The notes under the pieces: generated by a model | Database searches by the model: none | Seen by the model: only the letters and a program-made list of their open reading frames with translations | What the model was told of the DNA's origin: nothing | Made by a program: the position numbers and the translations under genes | Origin: Diprion similis | Taxonomy: Eukaryota > Arthropoda > Insecta > Hymenoptera > Diprionidae | Assembly: GCF_021155765.1 (NCBI RefSeq) | Contig: NC_060105.1 | Location: 6,608,501 to 6,672,500, forward strand | Reading direction: 5' to 3' | DNA: 64,000 nucleotides | Shown here: piece after piece, positions 25,301 to 39,300 of the stretch | Layout of the letters: each line of letters starts with the position of its first letter | How positions within the stretch are numbered: the first letter of the stretch is position 1

Positions 25301-28300
25301 GATAAAACACAAGTCTCAATGCAAATTAAGCAAATCTTTGAAGGCAACTACGAGATGTATCTCATACAAACTGCTGATTACTGTCTTTAATATTTTGTTA
25401 TCGTCGCGAGACAGTGAAGAGGGTAATTAATTCGTGACCGAGTTCCCGAAAGACTTTGAATGTTATATAACATAGCCAGCGCCATAATGACCAATGAATT
25501 TGTAGTTTTAGAATCATTTACTTGGATCAAAGTTGAAAATAGAGAAAAATATCGGTATAAGAATTCTCTCTGAAAGAATACTTGATGAACTTCACGAAAA
25601 ATGTGATTTTTTATGTTTTTGAGTCATTATTTCGTAATGAAATATAAAAAAAATGTAGAAGTCACCGTTAAGGTTGAACTTTAACCTTGAATAACTTTTA
25701 AATGAGTCAACTTGACGAAAAATATCGCAACAGACCTTTTTGTCAATCGTTCAATTTCATACAAGAATATGTATTGATTTCTACAACTCGTTCATTCGTT
25801 TGAACGCAATTAAATTCCAAACTTGAAAAAAAATTTCCTGTGTTATTTAAATAGGAAATCAAAAAGCGCGATGAGGCACCTCTTAATATTAATATTAAGA
25901 GCTTAAACTTTCACAGAACTTGTTTTTCATCGTCTTGAACGTTATTTTCACGGTTTAAAAAAAAAAAAAAAACAAAAAAAAAATTGTTCTTGTTTTTGGC
26001 GAGTTTACGAGTAAACTCTGAAAAAGTTACGAAATTCTAGACGAACTTTATCCCGCATCCGTATTATTGTATACGACTTGCTACTAAACATGCAGCAAAA
26101 CAAGTTGACGACCTTGGAAAAGTCGCTGAAAGATCAAAACGGCCATTAATACTTTTTAACACGTTGCTATGGTCGGTAGAGGAATCACATCGAGGAAAAA
26201 TATGTAAAATATTCGATTTTGTACGAGGTGTCAGCGACACGCAACGAATACATAATCCGCCTTTGCAAACCACCGTAAAACTCATTCCCTTTCATTCCAT
26301 TCCATTCTTCGCAAGGCACTGCAAACGCGAGTAATTTGAGTAATTAGCTACATTTTGCACCGCGGATTCGAGATGCATTCGGTTATACTGCAGCATAAAC
26401 GGTCCGTGTTTGCGTTAGGCGAACGACCTAGTGGCCAACTCACGGCAAGGTGAAGAAGAAAAATTCAACATTGCACAACGATTGTTCCAGAATACGTTAT
26501 ACGCACCAATATAAGTTCCCAGCAGAAATACATATTATATTTCTCAATTTTACTTTGAAGGCTAGAATTCGCTAGCAATAGTCAATTCGTTTGACAATAC
26601 TCAACAATGGTCAACAATTTCTTAAGGTTAAAAATCCGACCGCTCGTCAGAATTTTCGTGCGAATGTTTTAACATCTCGCAATTCTCAGGTATGACTTCG
26701 ATGTTCGTGGAGTAACTAACTACTTATAATTTGCTATAGGCATTTATCGGATATTCTTCCTGTCTTGTTAGCCAAAGTTATTAATAACTAGTTATTCATT
26801 ACCGTACAGGATGCTCGCTCATGTACGCGTTAAAAACAACTTCTTGTAATAAAAATTCTGCGTACTTTTATTGCTCTGGTGTACGTAACGAACTCAGACA
26901 TTTTTGACAATTAATCAAATGATTAACTTCCCACGTTTTAATGTACAAAACATTATAGCCTGAAGTTGACGGTAGACATGTGTTGCCTGTTAAACGTGGC
27001 TGTGATCGCAACCCATTCGCATCGTTCACACGCTTCTGATGAGAGGATATTTCGGATTATGTATAATACGGTCGTAAAATTATTTAAATTTCTTATCGAG
27101 CTTAAAATCGTGATACAATATTTTATTTTCGCGTCAAGTTTTTTTAAATACGAAAGAAAGTGAATTGTCTCATGGAATCCAAGATTCAAGGTTCTCATAA
27201 TTATTCGGCTAGTCTAGACAGTCGGATAGCCGAAATGCTAATTCATGATAAACAACATATTTCAAGTCACAAGCCGAGCTCGGAAAATCTTCAGCTAATG
27301 CGATCAGAGCAGCTGCGATATCAAGAAGCTCTAGCTCTGAATCTAGGAATGTAGGTTAGCTTGTTCTTAGGAGTCTAAGTGTGAGGTGAGTTGTAAGCGA
27401 CTACGCATACAGATAGACCCTGGTGTCAGAAAATTGGTCACGACGTATTGCAAAAGGTAATTCAAGCCTTGGAAGTCGCTAGAAACGGTTGTTAAGAAAC
27501 GAAATGAAAAAAGAAAAGAAGAAAAAACAACAACAAATCACAATCGAGCCAAGATTCAAAACCCCGCTTGGAATTCCTATTGTAACGTCTTTAACGAGGC
27601 AAACGCTCTTGGTAATGCTAAGTAAGCGTTTATTTAGCAACCTCCCACCCAAGAAGAATTTAATTCTTGCCTAAGGTTTTCAGTGCAGCGCGGCTTGTTG
27701 TTTTCGGTTATAAATTTGTATTACATATGCATAAAAGAGTCCTTATGACCAATGGAAATGAAATATAATTTGTTTTTAGTCCGCCAAGTTGAACCACTTG
27801 ATTTTTTTTTTCTACTTTTCATTACCTCTCTTGGCTTTTGCATGTCACTTATTCGGGAGTGTGAATTGAGTAAGTGCTGACAATAATTATTTATTTGCAG
27901 ACAATGCATCGCGTGATTAAAAATTGTGTCGCTGATGTGGCTTGAAAAATTATGTCAAGCTGTAGAAATTATTAATGTAATTAATATAAAATTCGTCAAG
28001 ACGCTTTATAAATAATTGGTTCTTGTATCACAGGGGAAGTTACTGAATCAGTAGGTTTTACAAGTTTTGATTGAAAATAGAAAACAAAAATATACACAGC
28101 TTTTCCTAAGTCAGAAGTAAAATAAATAAAGAAGGTTGAAAACCAGCCAAATGATTGAAGTAAGAATCAGGCATTGATGACCGTCACTACAAACGTAGTT
28201 ATAGTTTTTCCAACTGCCCTAGTATTAAAAAATCTATTATTCACTGCATTATGATATACTGAAAATTAACATTTGTTTCACAAAAGCCGACTATTCGCCC

Positions 28301-28706
28301 CTCAAAATTGCTCGGTCACGATGTGCAGGTCGAGTGGTTGAATAACATTAATTTGAAATTCGATGGCAGATTATAAGTTGTAAATCCATTGGTCAAAGAG
28401 CATATCGACGTATCCAAGCAATGTTACCTGTACACGTAAATAACCATAAATCAAATAAAGTATTCTAATAGTTTACTATTTTCATCTCTTCCGACCTCTT
28501 CTCTCAGTCGAAGCAAAAAATCTACCGAAAGAGCCGATTCAGTTTGCATAATGCCTCAGACTCTGAATGAGAACAATTGAGCATTTAGACAAGAATGGCA
28601 AGTTGAAATTATTGAAGCACCGATTAACTTATGCACTGCCCCAAGACCTCTGAATTATACCGTTGATTACCAAACACTAATTACCGATTCATCACCGTTT
28701 TGCAGG
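22319..28706. other. AT-rich intergenic interval
   Basis: No coding exon was recognised in these 6.4 kb. A 28-nt poly-T tract lies at 23919-23946 and other A/T homopolymers near 25960. A possible 5' untranslated exon of the downstream amidase ends at the good donor AAA|GTAAGTCG near 24403; this is weak inference, supported only by a 3' splice site directly before that gene's ATG. Confidence 0.55.
22374..22380 (-). promoter_or_regulatory. TATA box of the 261-aa secreted gene
   Basis: TATAAAG on the - strand lies 56 nt before the ATG at 22318, within CGCCTATAAAGAACTC, leaving about 25-30 nt for a 5' UTR. The same arrangement is seen in the 652-aa paralog. Confidence 0.75.
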
Positions 28707-31594
28707 ATGGAGCTGGTCATTCGACTATTTGTCTTTCTGTCGAAAATAATCTACAACATCTTGCGTCCATTTTTTTGGTACACGAATCGTCATCCAGGGC
28801 CTAAAATATCGGTGGCAAAAGATCCGATCCTGAACCTAAGCGCTGTGGCAATAGCCGAGAAAATACGACAGCGGGAGGTAAGTCGAGAATCAAATGTTTC
28901 GAAATCTACAAAGATAACCAAGTGTAGACCAAATACTCGAAGAAGCCCGTCAAATATTGGTAAAACGAAGTAAGGCCGAATAAATTTCAGCTCTCAAGCG
29001 AGGCTGTGATATCGGCATACATAGCGCGGATCAAGGAGGTAAATCCCTTGCTCAACGCGGTGATCGAGGATCGTTTCGAATCGGCAATTCGCGAGGCAAA
29101 ATTATGCGACGAAAAATTGGCTACCGGAGAAGTGACAGCCAAGCAGTTGAAGATTGAGCAGCCTCTCTACGGCGTCCCGGTGACGGTGAAAGAAACCTTC
29201 GCTGTGAAAGGTATAACGCTTATTATTAGCCTGCAAAGGCAGACGCAGATTTGGATGGATTCGACATCCGATAAGACGAACTAGTAGGTACCAAACGCCG
29301 AAACCTCTTCCTCAGGTCTCAGTCATACCGGGTGCAGCCTCGCCAGAGTCGGTGTCAAGGCCAACTATGACAGCGAGTCCGTTATAAGGTTGAAAATCGC
29401 CGGTGCGATTCCCCTCTGCGTGACAAGCACCCCGGAACTGTGCCTCGGATTTGAGACCCAGAACAACGTTCTTGGTACCACGAACAACCCTTTCGACGTT
29501 CGGCGCACGGCTGGCGGATCATCGGGCGGTGAGGTGAGTCCATTGCAACCAAGAATTACCTTTTTTGAAGATCAAGGACCACTTAACATCCACTTCTTCT
29601 TTCAGGCGGCGCTTCTGAGCTCTGCAGCCTCGGTAATTGGGCTTGGATCCGACTTGGCAGGGTCGATTCGAATACCAGCTCACCTGAACGGAGTCTTCGG
29701 GCACAAGCCAACGCCTGGTAAAATATCTGCATACTGTTTATTCGTCAGTGTAAGTCGATGTGACTGGTTGGTACTCAGACCGTGTCGCTCTTTGTTTTTC
29801 AGGAGCCATTGCGATCGAGGGGCACTTTCCGTACGTCAGCGACGCCGACTTCCGCCGCTTTTTGGTCGCCGGGCCAATGACGAGGTACGCCGAGGACCTG
29901 GCATTGGCTTTCAGAGTCCTGGCTGACAGGAATTACATCGCAGCTCTTCGCCTCGATGCTCCGGTAGACGTCAAGTCCGTTAAGGTTCGGTACATGGAGG
30001 AGGTCGAAGCCTCGTTCGGCCTGGAGTCCGTCCATGAGGACATCAAACGGACCATCAGACAGGCTGCTGAGCACCTCGGAGTAGCAGGTGCGGACGTCCA
30101 AAAGGTCCGTTGATTTGAAATTCACTTGAATATAGTCTGAGAGTAAACAACACTGTTTATTGCATGGAAAGAAACTTGACCGAATTAATGGCATGAGTTC
30201 TACAGTACAACGCGTTTCAGATATTTCATAACCAATAAAAAACATAAGTCTCGAGTCCAGGTTCAAGGCAATCAAGTGTAATATTACGTAGCATGTTAAT
30301 TTCCTGATTTAATTCAGAATCCGACCTTGGAAAGTTTGTTTGATTTCGGATAGTCTTGACCGTTTGTTTAACAATCGTTGTTTAAGGTTAACATCGGGCA
30401 ATTGAAAGACTCTCTTGAACTCAGCTTGGCGCTGTTATTCGGGATGCAAGAAATGCCGCAGTTCCTGTTGAATCCAGACGACCCGAAGGTGAGGATAACA
30501 CTTATTAAGGTTGTAAACCAATTGTATTAACCCATTTTTCACGTGTTCGCCAACAGCACGAGAGCAACCCCCTGGCAGAGGCTGGAAAAGCGGTTTTCGG
30601 ACTATCGAGATACACGAAAACGGCGATATGTTTCAAGCTTTTAAAAGACACGAAGGGGTTCATCCCGCATTCAAGACATCTGTTGCTCAGGATGGAGGCG
30701 AAAAAACTTCAGCGGACATTCTCGGTAACGATTTTCGTCAATCAGTCGTTTTCTAACCATTTAGTGTTCGTTCTTCCGTGTAAATGAATACTAGAAATAA
30801 GAAATAAACAATAAATTGTATTCACCTGCTTCTACTCTGAAAGGATCTTCTCGGTGACGACGGAGTCTTCCTCTTCCCAACTTTCGTGAGGTCTGCACCA
30901 TTTCACGGTCAACTTACTCTGCAGCTGGCTGGCACGCTATACTGCATGGTTTGCAACGTCCTTGGACTTCCATCGACACACGTGCCAATGGGTTTGGACA
31001 GGGAAGGTCTGCCGGTTGGGCTACAGGTAAGATTTGCCTCTCAATCACATGTGCCAGGTTATTTAATCATGATTACATCTAATCCGCAAATTGATGATGT
31101 CATCCTTGAGCATGAGGTTCCTTTCGAATCCATGAAAAGAAAAGAATCCTGTAAACCTTGAGTTGCTTCTGTCATTCCCCAATCGTGCAGGAATAAATTC
31201 CCCCACGTTTTCAACTTCAAAAAGTAAAATTCGGACGGTCGTTTAACTGATACGTTACTCCGCCGAGTAATCCAATCTGAACCGGTTCACTGCCGATATG
31301 TTTGTGAAAAGAGAACGATATAAATAGTACTCCGAAGTGTAAATATATTTTCAAAACGACTGTTGGGCGTGGAAATTTTGATTTAAAACGAAAACATAAA
31401 AACAGTGGGTGTTGGTCAAAGTGGATCTTGCATAATTAATTCGTACCTTCTAGCATTTGTTAGTCTAATGAGTTTTTCGATCGTATTTATAGGTGATAGC
31501 AGCACCAATGCAGGACAGATTATGTCTCGCCGTAGCACAGGAGTTGGAGAAAGGCTTTGGCGGATGGATACCACCGCCTGTAGCCACAGCCTAG
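28707..31594 (+). CDS. Fatty-acid amide hydrolase 2-like amidase
   Basis: This is an amidase-signature serine hydrolase that probably cleaves fatty-acid amides at a membrane. Nine exons: 28707-28877, 28991-29210, 29316-29533, 29606-29717, 29803-30104, 30387-30488, 30557-30724, 30844-31026, 31493-31594, all phase-consistent, giving 525 residues, the usual FAAH2 length. Residues 4-24 are hydrophobic and could form an N-terminal membrane anchor. The Lys-Ser-Ser triad is visible: Lys124 in VTVKETF, Ser199 in GGSSGGE, Ser223 in GSDLAGSIRIPA. The spacing of 24 between the serines is that of FAAH. An Ala stands where the first Gly of the GGS motif is usual. The donor after exon 5 (AAG|GTCCGT) is weak. 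TTTGCAG immediately precedes GATGG, so a 5' UTR intron probably ends at 28705. The gene converges with myosin VI. Confidence 0.93.
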
Positions 31595-33335
31595 TGGTAC
31601 TTACAATTAATGGAACACGACGAACATACTTGACACGCGATATACGCGGAGTGTAATTATCGGAACGTGTTCACTTCCGCATCCCACTTCGGCGGAATTT
31701 TCTAGCCATCTCGGTCGGCACACTGGTACAAACGTAATTTGCATGAAAAGTGTGATTTCTACCGAATTAGGCTGATTCCAAAATGGTGTTAAGTTTCTAC
31801 CATCTTCAATTCGGAACCGCAATTTCAAGCTTGACCGTCCTGACAATTATTCTTAGTAAATATGTTTTACATTTTTAGAAATATTCGCGAGCACAGTACT
31901 TGTGGATATTTCAAATATTTGTGTGGCCTGAATTGAAGAAAGTGAAATTTACACAGAGTAGCTTTATATCACCATGGCAGGGTATATGTTTTTAAGATGT
32001 TTTTCATTCAAAAGAGCGATGAAGAATTTTAATTGGCGTTATTTTGCACAGTGATTAAAGAATAAATAAAATTATTGTGATATATTAAGTTTTTTCCACT
32101 ATGATGAATAAATGATAATATTATTGTTAAATAAATTACGATATGAAAACTTTTACAAAAAATCAAAAATACGTACCTTTGATATGTCGTACTAGTATAT
32201 GAGTCGGTAGATAGGAATCGATATTATCTTGCTGGGATAAATTTATTTAAGATGTAGTATGTAAGACTATTATTACTACTCTCAAACTTAAGTAATAGTA
32301 ATAATAATAATAATTTTTAAACAAGACTTAGAATAACGCGTAAATCATAAATACTATTAAGAATGTTGTTTTCTTCAATAACCCACATTATATTTATAAA
32401 TAATAGTTGAATCAATGAGAGCTTCGAGGCCTCCTCATTTGGACGATCATACACTGATTTAATTTGCGATGAACAGATACAAAAAAAAAAGAAAAAAAAA
32501 TTAAAGTCAACCGAACGTGTATCAGTTTATATATATTTATTATAATATATGGTACGTATGCAAGTAAATACTGATTATTTTCATCGGCGTTTTCTCAATC
32601 AATTTTAATATACACCAATGGCAAGGCACGCTTGAACGATTCGTGTGTATATATATATATATATGTAAAATTCATTATCACTTAAATTACTGCTTTCACC
32701 GCTGTCGTTTTTATTACCTTTAATATTATCTTCGTCTCTAATCAACCTCGTCGAAAGAGCGGAATGTTGAGTTTACGGAATTAGTGCTGCACCATTTCGC
32801 ACCTTGCTTGCTAGCTAATTAGCATTGTATTATTGTAACCATGTTTACATTTTCTCTAAACGATCTTCCAGGATTTTTTCGACGAAACATAATTTCAAAC
32901 CATACCTAATCTGGCAATATTTATGATAAACGACGAAAATAAAATAACAATGAAAATCGGAAAGCATAGAAGTCATTCTACGTACATTTATAGCGAAGAA
33001 AATTACGAGCTTTTAGCTCGTCCAAGTTTATTGACCTCGTAATAACTCAATAGGATTCGTTAATTGACCGTCAAAATATTACTTTGATCCCCAGTGTCAA
33101 GTTCATTCGTCTCTTTTACCAATATTCATGTTGTGTGTAGTTATTATTCTGAAATACGGATATGATAACTCTGCTAATTTATGAAAATCTCTAATCGTTA
33201 CCGCCATTTATTTCACTTGAAAAAACAGTCCACAAATTAATTATGCAACTGTCTGATTTTCTGTTACTTGTTCCCATTATTCCTTTACCTACTCCTTTTC
33301 CTTTCCGCAATAAGTTATCAGCCGTTCAACGCATT
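31595..33335. other. Convergent 3' intergenic region
   Basis: This AT-rich stretch lies between the amidase and myosin VI stops. AATAAA on the + strand occurs near 32061-32071, and the complement TTTATT at 33208-33213 places an AATAAA about 120 nt beyond the myosin VI stop. No coding exon is seen. Confidence 0.7.
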
Positions 33336-36300
33336 TCACTTGGTACGCTCACTCGGAATCGTGTACGGTTTTCCTCCGTTTCTTTCCCACTCCTTATTGA
33401 ACTCGTGTTCGAGTATTTCTGCACCACGTTTTCGCGTCAAACCCGTTTCATCGAGACTCAGTTCGCACATCTGCATGTCGTCAACACCTGTGAAATTTCA
33501 TGCTCATTCATTACGCGATCTTTCGCTAAAAAAGTAAAATGGAAAAGAATCCTTTCCAAAAAAATGACGCTAAGCTTTGCCCATTTTGTTTTATTTACGT
33601 CAGGGCTATTCTTGCGTTTTTAAATCGAAAACGAAATTCCTTCAACAAATGATCGCGTCTTTTTTTTAAAGGTCTCGAGGAGAATTAGCTGCCTTAATAC
33701 ACTAGTCGAAATAAAATAATTTGGATGTTATCACAGAATTCAGAAACATTCGTGCACCAAGGGTGCCTCCGATTGTGAGTGCAATTATTCAATGATTTGT
33801 TAGCAAGTATATGTCTAATGCAAATCAGTCGTTTAATTAATTCACGATCCATCATATTCTCATCCGGAAGGTGTTGCACAATTTTCATAAGTAATTATGC
33901 CGTGACTGTTGCACAGTCGTCATATTTTCATAGTCATTTTTCATCCCAGTGTTAATTGTCCTTCGAGTTTGCAAAGGCTGATCGTTCAGCACAGACGACG
34001 CCAATAACTGGTTCTCAGTAATGTTACTCGATACATCTTCGAGGAGCATATCAAACCGTGTATTTTTTATTTTCCAGTTTATTAAATTGTCGCCTCAACT
34101 ACCCCGAAAATGAAAATTTCAACATACCAGCAACGAGGAGAATCGGCGGTTTGTCGGGGTGAAGTTCCATCTGCCTGGCTACATACTGTCCATCGAAATG
34201 GGCGTACCACCATCCGCGTTTTCCGGCACTGTACGGGTTTTCCGGCTGTCCAACAGCCTGCGGCCTGACAAATGGAATGCGGAAAAATCTCTGGGAGGAT
34301 TCGGTGATCGCCTGCTTCATCGGAGTCTTCGGAGCTCTCGCCGCAGCATCCATTATTGCTTTGGGTGCTCTTTCGTTCTCGTCCATAGTCGTGCGTCTGC
34401 GATTTCTCGCCTTCCAGGCGTGATATACCTTCAATCTGCGGTGGAACTCGTGACGGCAGGCCTGCGATTTTTCAGGATGGGAAAAATTTTCATTCGAGAA
34501 TCCTTCTCTCACGCAGATCACATGACCAAATTGCTGATACTAACCTCGAGGAGTTCTATGTCGCACGAGGTGTTAATCGTGTCACGTAACTCGGAGTACT
34601 TCCACTTGGAGAGATCGTATTTCTTATTGCTCATTGCGGCCTGGTGATTTCGCACGTTCTCTGATCTGCGGGGTATTTGTACATTTTTTTTAGTAATATA
34701 GCAACAATAAGCAACGAAATTTTCTTACACGAAATACGCTGCGATCTAAAGTACATAGTTGTTAGATTCCTGAAAACCATTTTTTACCTTTACAAAAAGA
34801 GACGGAAAATGGAAATTAGTTAGATTATGTTGTAAGTATAAAGTAGATCACAATGCACACAGTTACAGACACGTGCTAATTATTAGCAAGCAGAACTCGT
34901 TCGTGATACTATCAATCGTAGATTATAATTCGAAGGGAAGTCATTTTCATCACTCCATCAACGATGTTAAATGATATAAATATCTGCATTCGTGATAATA
35001 CCGTACTTTCTCTAGAAAGGCAATATGCAACAGATAAACTTCTGAATTTGAGTAAAATAAAGGAGCCGAGCGATAGAAGTTACGTGATAGCGTGAAACCG
35101 AGAATAAAATTATAACAGAATTACACAAAGCCTACAAGAGGAAAAGTCAAATCGGATGCAACCAGCTGTTAGTGTTGTTAGAAGTCCATGCTATAAAATC
35201 GCTGAAAACGCTATTAAATATACCTTATCAGTTTGTTGTTGTTGATCGGAGGTCCTCGTACATCTGACCCGCTAAATGATTTCAATAAAACACCGTTAAA
35301 AACCGAAACAACTATTAACGATCAGCAGTAAAAATTAAGTCTTTCGATCTCCGCCACACAATTGTATGGAGTCTCGTTACAACCAGACCTCACTTTCTAT
35401 TCTTGTATCGAAAATGCATCAAGTCATTGGCGATCGTTGGATCATGGCTTACCTTCGGATCGGTGGCGGAGAGTCTTCCACTTGGCCATTGGACTCCTGA
35501 GCCAGTCTAACCGCCAATTCGTGGTCTCTTCTCTCTTGTTCAAGTTGTTCGCGGAATCGACTTTCCTCCATCATTTCTTTGTCGATTTGAGCCTTTGGCA
35601 GAGAGAGAAATTTCGCGTCAGCGTCGATATTCTATTTTTCACGAATTATTGCGATTTGCAAACTTACCTGAATGGCTGCAGCCGCCTTTTCGTTCTCCAC
35701 TTCCTGCTTCTTCCTCTCTTCCTCCTCGGCCTTTCTTCGAGCTTCCATTTCTGCTTTCTTTCGCCTATTCTCCTCCTCCTCGCGCTGCTTCCTCTCCGCT
35801 TCCTCCTTTCTTCGCTTCTCCAACTCCATAGCCTCCTGAATTTTCCTAAGCTTCTCCTGCTCCTCAGCGATCTTCTGCTTCTTCACAGTCTCCTGGAGTC
35901 CCTTCATTTGTTTGTCCATAAGACTGACGAGATTTGCGACCAGTTTGTCGATCTCCTGTTTCTTGATTTTCGTATTGCTCTATCAGGGTGGAAAGCAAAT
36001 CATTTTGTAAGTCGATATTTCATTTGCGTCAATGAACCGATGAACTACTCAAGCTTTGAATCTTACCTTGATCTTCACCCTGGCAGCTTCCAGCTCGGCG
36101 TTCAATTTCTTAATATCCTTCAAGCTGCTGTCCTTTGACGACTTGAGCTGATTCGCCGTCTGCTCCATGTCAGCCAGCTGCTTAGTTAGGTTCCGTATCT
36201 TTATAATTCCCTCGATTCTAGGCTGGTGTTGCTTTTTAGCGAGGTACATGCGGACCGTTTTTTGAATCATGATGAGGTGGTGTCGTCGGTAAAGAATCTT

Positions 36301-39300
36301 ATTTTTCACTACAAATACCAATAATGAAGGGTAAAATCTGGCTTCCAACGATTCTCGTCCTTTCAATGCTCACGGGAATATACTCACACTTGATGACAGA
36401 AAGGGCGCAGAACTGGACCTTGATCCACCTGGACTTGACGAGCCACTTCTTGACGTTCGCGACAAGCTTCTTCAGGTTCTCAGGATCGGACTTCATCACC
36501 CTGTCAAACTCTGCGAATTTTCCCGGTTTGAAGAACACTCTCGTTATCCCGAACTTGAAGTCCTTCTGGTTCAGCTTCAGACTGTACAGCAGCGCCTGGA
36601 GAGAGACGTCGTTTAATTTCTCACTGGAGAACTTGAAACGACGACTAGACAAGCATTGTGGGATTTCAACCAACCTCGCAGAAGAATCTTGGATCCAGCT
36701 TGACCAACTCCGGAGGCAGATACATTTTGTACATACTGTAGAGTTCCTGGAAAGGTACTCTGCTTGGGTAGCCATGCTCCATGAGCTCAAGGACCGAAGT
36801 CATTCCGGAACATCGTAACTGACCGAGAATACTGTTGCCATCGAATCGGTGGTCGACCATCTCGTTATTCGGTTTAATACAACGGACGAAATTCGTGCCC
36901 TGATGATAGATTCGCAAGCATATTGTCAGCGTATTGAAATGAATTTTGTGCATGTTTCCAGCAAGGTGCAATACTCACGTTGTTCTTAAGCTTGTCCATC
37001 AGTTCACCTAGCTGAGTCTTGAACTTACTACCGACACTGATGAACGTCAATTTACCCTTCGGACAAGTGTTGTTTGCAAAATTCGTCCTCAAGAACGAGT
37101 TGCTGCTCTCCTGAATCAGACCCTCCAAAGACGCGTGAAGAGCGTCGTTATTCTTCTCGATAAATTGATTCTGAAATTGAAATTTATAAAGAATTGAAAA
37201 ATTCTGCTGGAATGAATTGACTGAGAAGTGATAAACCTAAACAGATAAACTAAACTTGACAGAAAAAAAATACTTGTTCAAGGCAATGATCACAATAGCT
37301 ACTTGAAAAAAGATTGTCGAATAAAGATGAAATAAATTCCGGAAGCTTTGATAAAATCGACCGTTTCGTCTACAGCAATCAGTTTTTTTTTAAGTCAGAT
37401 GACTTCATCGAAGATTACTGTAATAATAACAACTGATCTCGCGAGATAAACATTTCATGGACGTTGTAATCATAAGTCATGCGGAAACGTGGGAGATGTA
37501 CGTATATATGGTATTCAAGTGGGCGATGAAACGATTTTGTGCACCGCGTAAGTTTTGCCCACGTTGAAGAATTGCTTGGTCTCGATTCCACTTGTGAGTC
37601 ACTTATTTCAACACTGAGTCTACGTTCTTAGCAAAATAAAATGCCCCGCTACATTACCGTTTGATAACAAACGCCACCGGCGTAATGTCTGATCACGAAT
37701 CCTTCATCGTCTCTGAGTTCCCTGTGAGCCTTGAGCCGTGAAGTACGAGGTAACGTGATCCTGAAGTGTCCACTCCAAGACCTGTGAACTTCGCTCGTGA
37801 AGTGGGCGAAGCTGTGCTTCGGAAGCTTTGATTCCTCGTCAAGTAGACTGAATATTCCACCGTTCTTCGATTCGATGAGATCTGAAATGTGCAAGATGAG
37901 AATAAACGTAAGACAGATGATAGCTACACATTTTGTAAGTTCCTGGCTGTGAGCTCACCGATGCAATCCTGATTGTCTACGTAAGAAATCTTTGGTACAT
38001 TGAGCGCCTCTCTGGCGTAGAGATCCTGTTCATACTTGAGAATTTTTTCGTTGAAAAATTGCTGAAGTTTCTCATTGCAGTAATTTATGCAAAATTGTTC
38101 GAAGCTGTTGACTCGGAAGTACTCTGAAAATTTGCGAAATATATTATCATCGTCATCATCAATGAAAACGAACCATGGCAGTCATCTGAAGCATCGAATG
38201 AGAGAACTCACCAAATCCGGCGATGTCGAGAACTCCAATGTAGTAGCTGGAAGCCTTGAATGGAATGCTCTTGTTGATGCGTGAGACAATATGGTCGAAG
38301 AGTTTGCTGTAAATCGCTTTGGCAAGCGCGTCGCGTCCGCTGCAGGCCTCGTAGACCTTCAGTGGCACCCTTGAAAAATTTCATAAACCTATTGACAACC
38401 AAACAAGACACATCAAACAATCAAAGTCAACAATGCTCACATGATAACCGTTCCCTTGATACCGCCGCGACTGGTTTGCATTACTTTGGAGACCAGAGCC
38501 TGCCTCAATTCGTCAGCGTCGACGCCTAGTAGAGTTGCGGTGGTTAAAACAGATTTTTCAGAGTCTGCTGTGATCCTCGATCCGCCCTTCGTGTCCTCCG
38601 GATTGTCCTCGAAGGTGATATTGCCGAGGTGGAGAACGGCCGCCACCATCGTATAGATTTCCATCCGTTCGACGTCCGTCAAACCCAGCCTCGTCAAAGC
38701 CTGGTTTCAGGAACACAGTAAAAGACAAAGTAAAGAGACTGAGCACCGATTGGAGATATCGAAAGCCTCCAGGGTTCCTACTTTTTCTAGAAAAAAATTC
38801 CATCCACTAAACTCGCTAGTCGTCTAAGAGCTACGGAGTGACGGAAATCGTTTGTTACCGTTGCTCTCTCCTATTTGACGTGACAAAATCCATATCCAGC
38901 GTTTCAAAACAACAAGAACATGTTAGTGGTGACGTTTGATTCTCAAAGTGCCGATGAAAGGGGAACCAGTAAATCGGTACTAGAGAGCTTTCAAGCTCTT
39001 GCGAAACGTCTGAGGTCGATGGCTGTTCATAAAATTTGAGAAAAAATTTATACCTGGTCCATTGCTGTGAATCCTTCAACGTCATCGAGTATCGGATCCC
39101 TGAGACTGCCCTTACTGATTTGGTCCTTGCTCTTCTGAGCGTTGTTTAACTTCTTCTCTGAAGAAGAGCTGCAGAAGTACTGTCCGCAACCATTCTTTAG
39201 GTATTGAAAATCGTCAGGCTTAGTAATGCCGAGTTTCGCTCTGAGGTCAGCCGGTGCTCCGGCGCACATCATGTAAAAAACGTGGTAGTTTCTCTCGTCC

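Noticed and set aside
35362-36138. 258-codon Leu/Ser-rich + strand frame
   Set aside because: It is antisense to the Glu/Lys-rich helix of myosin VI.
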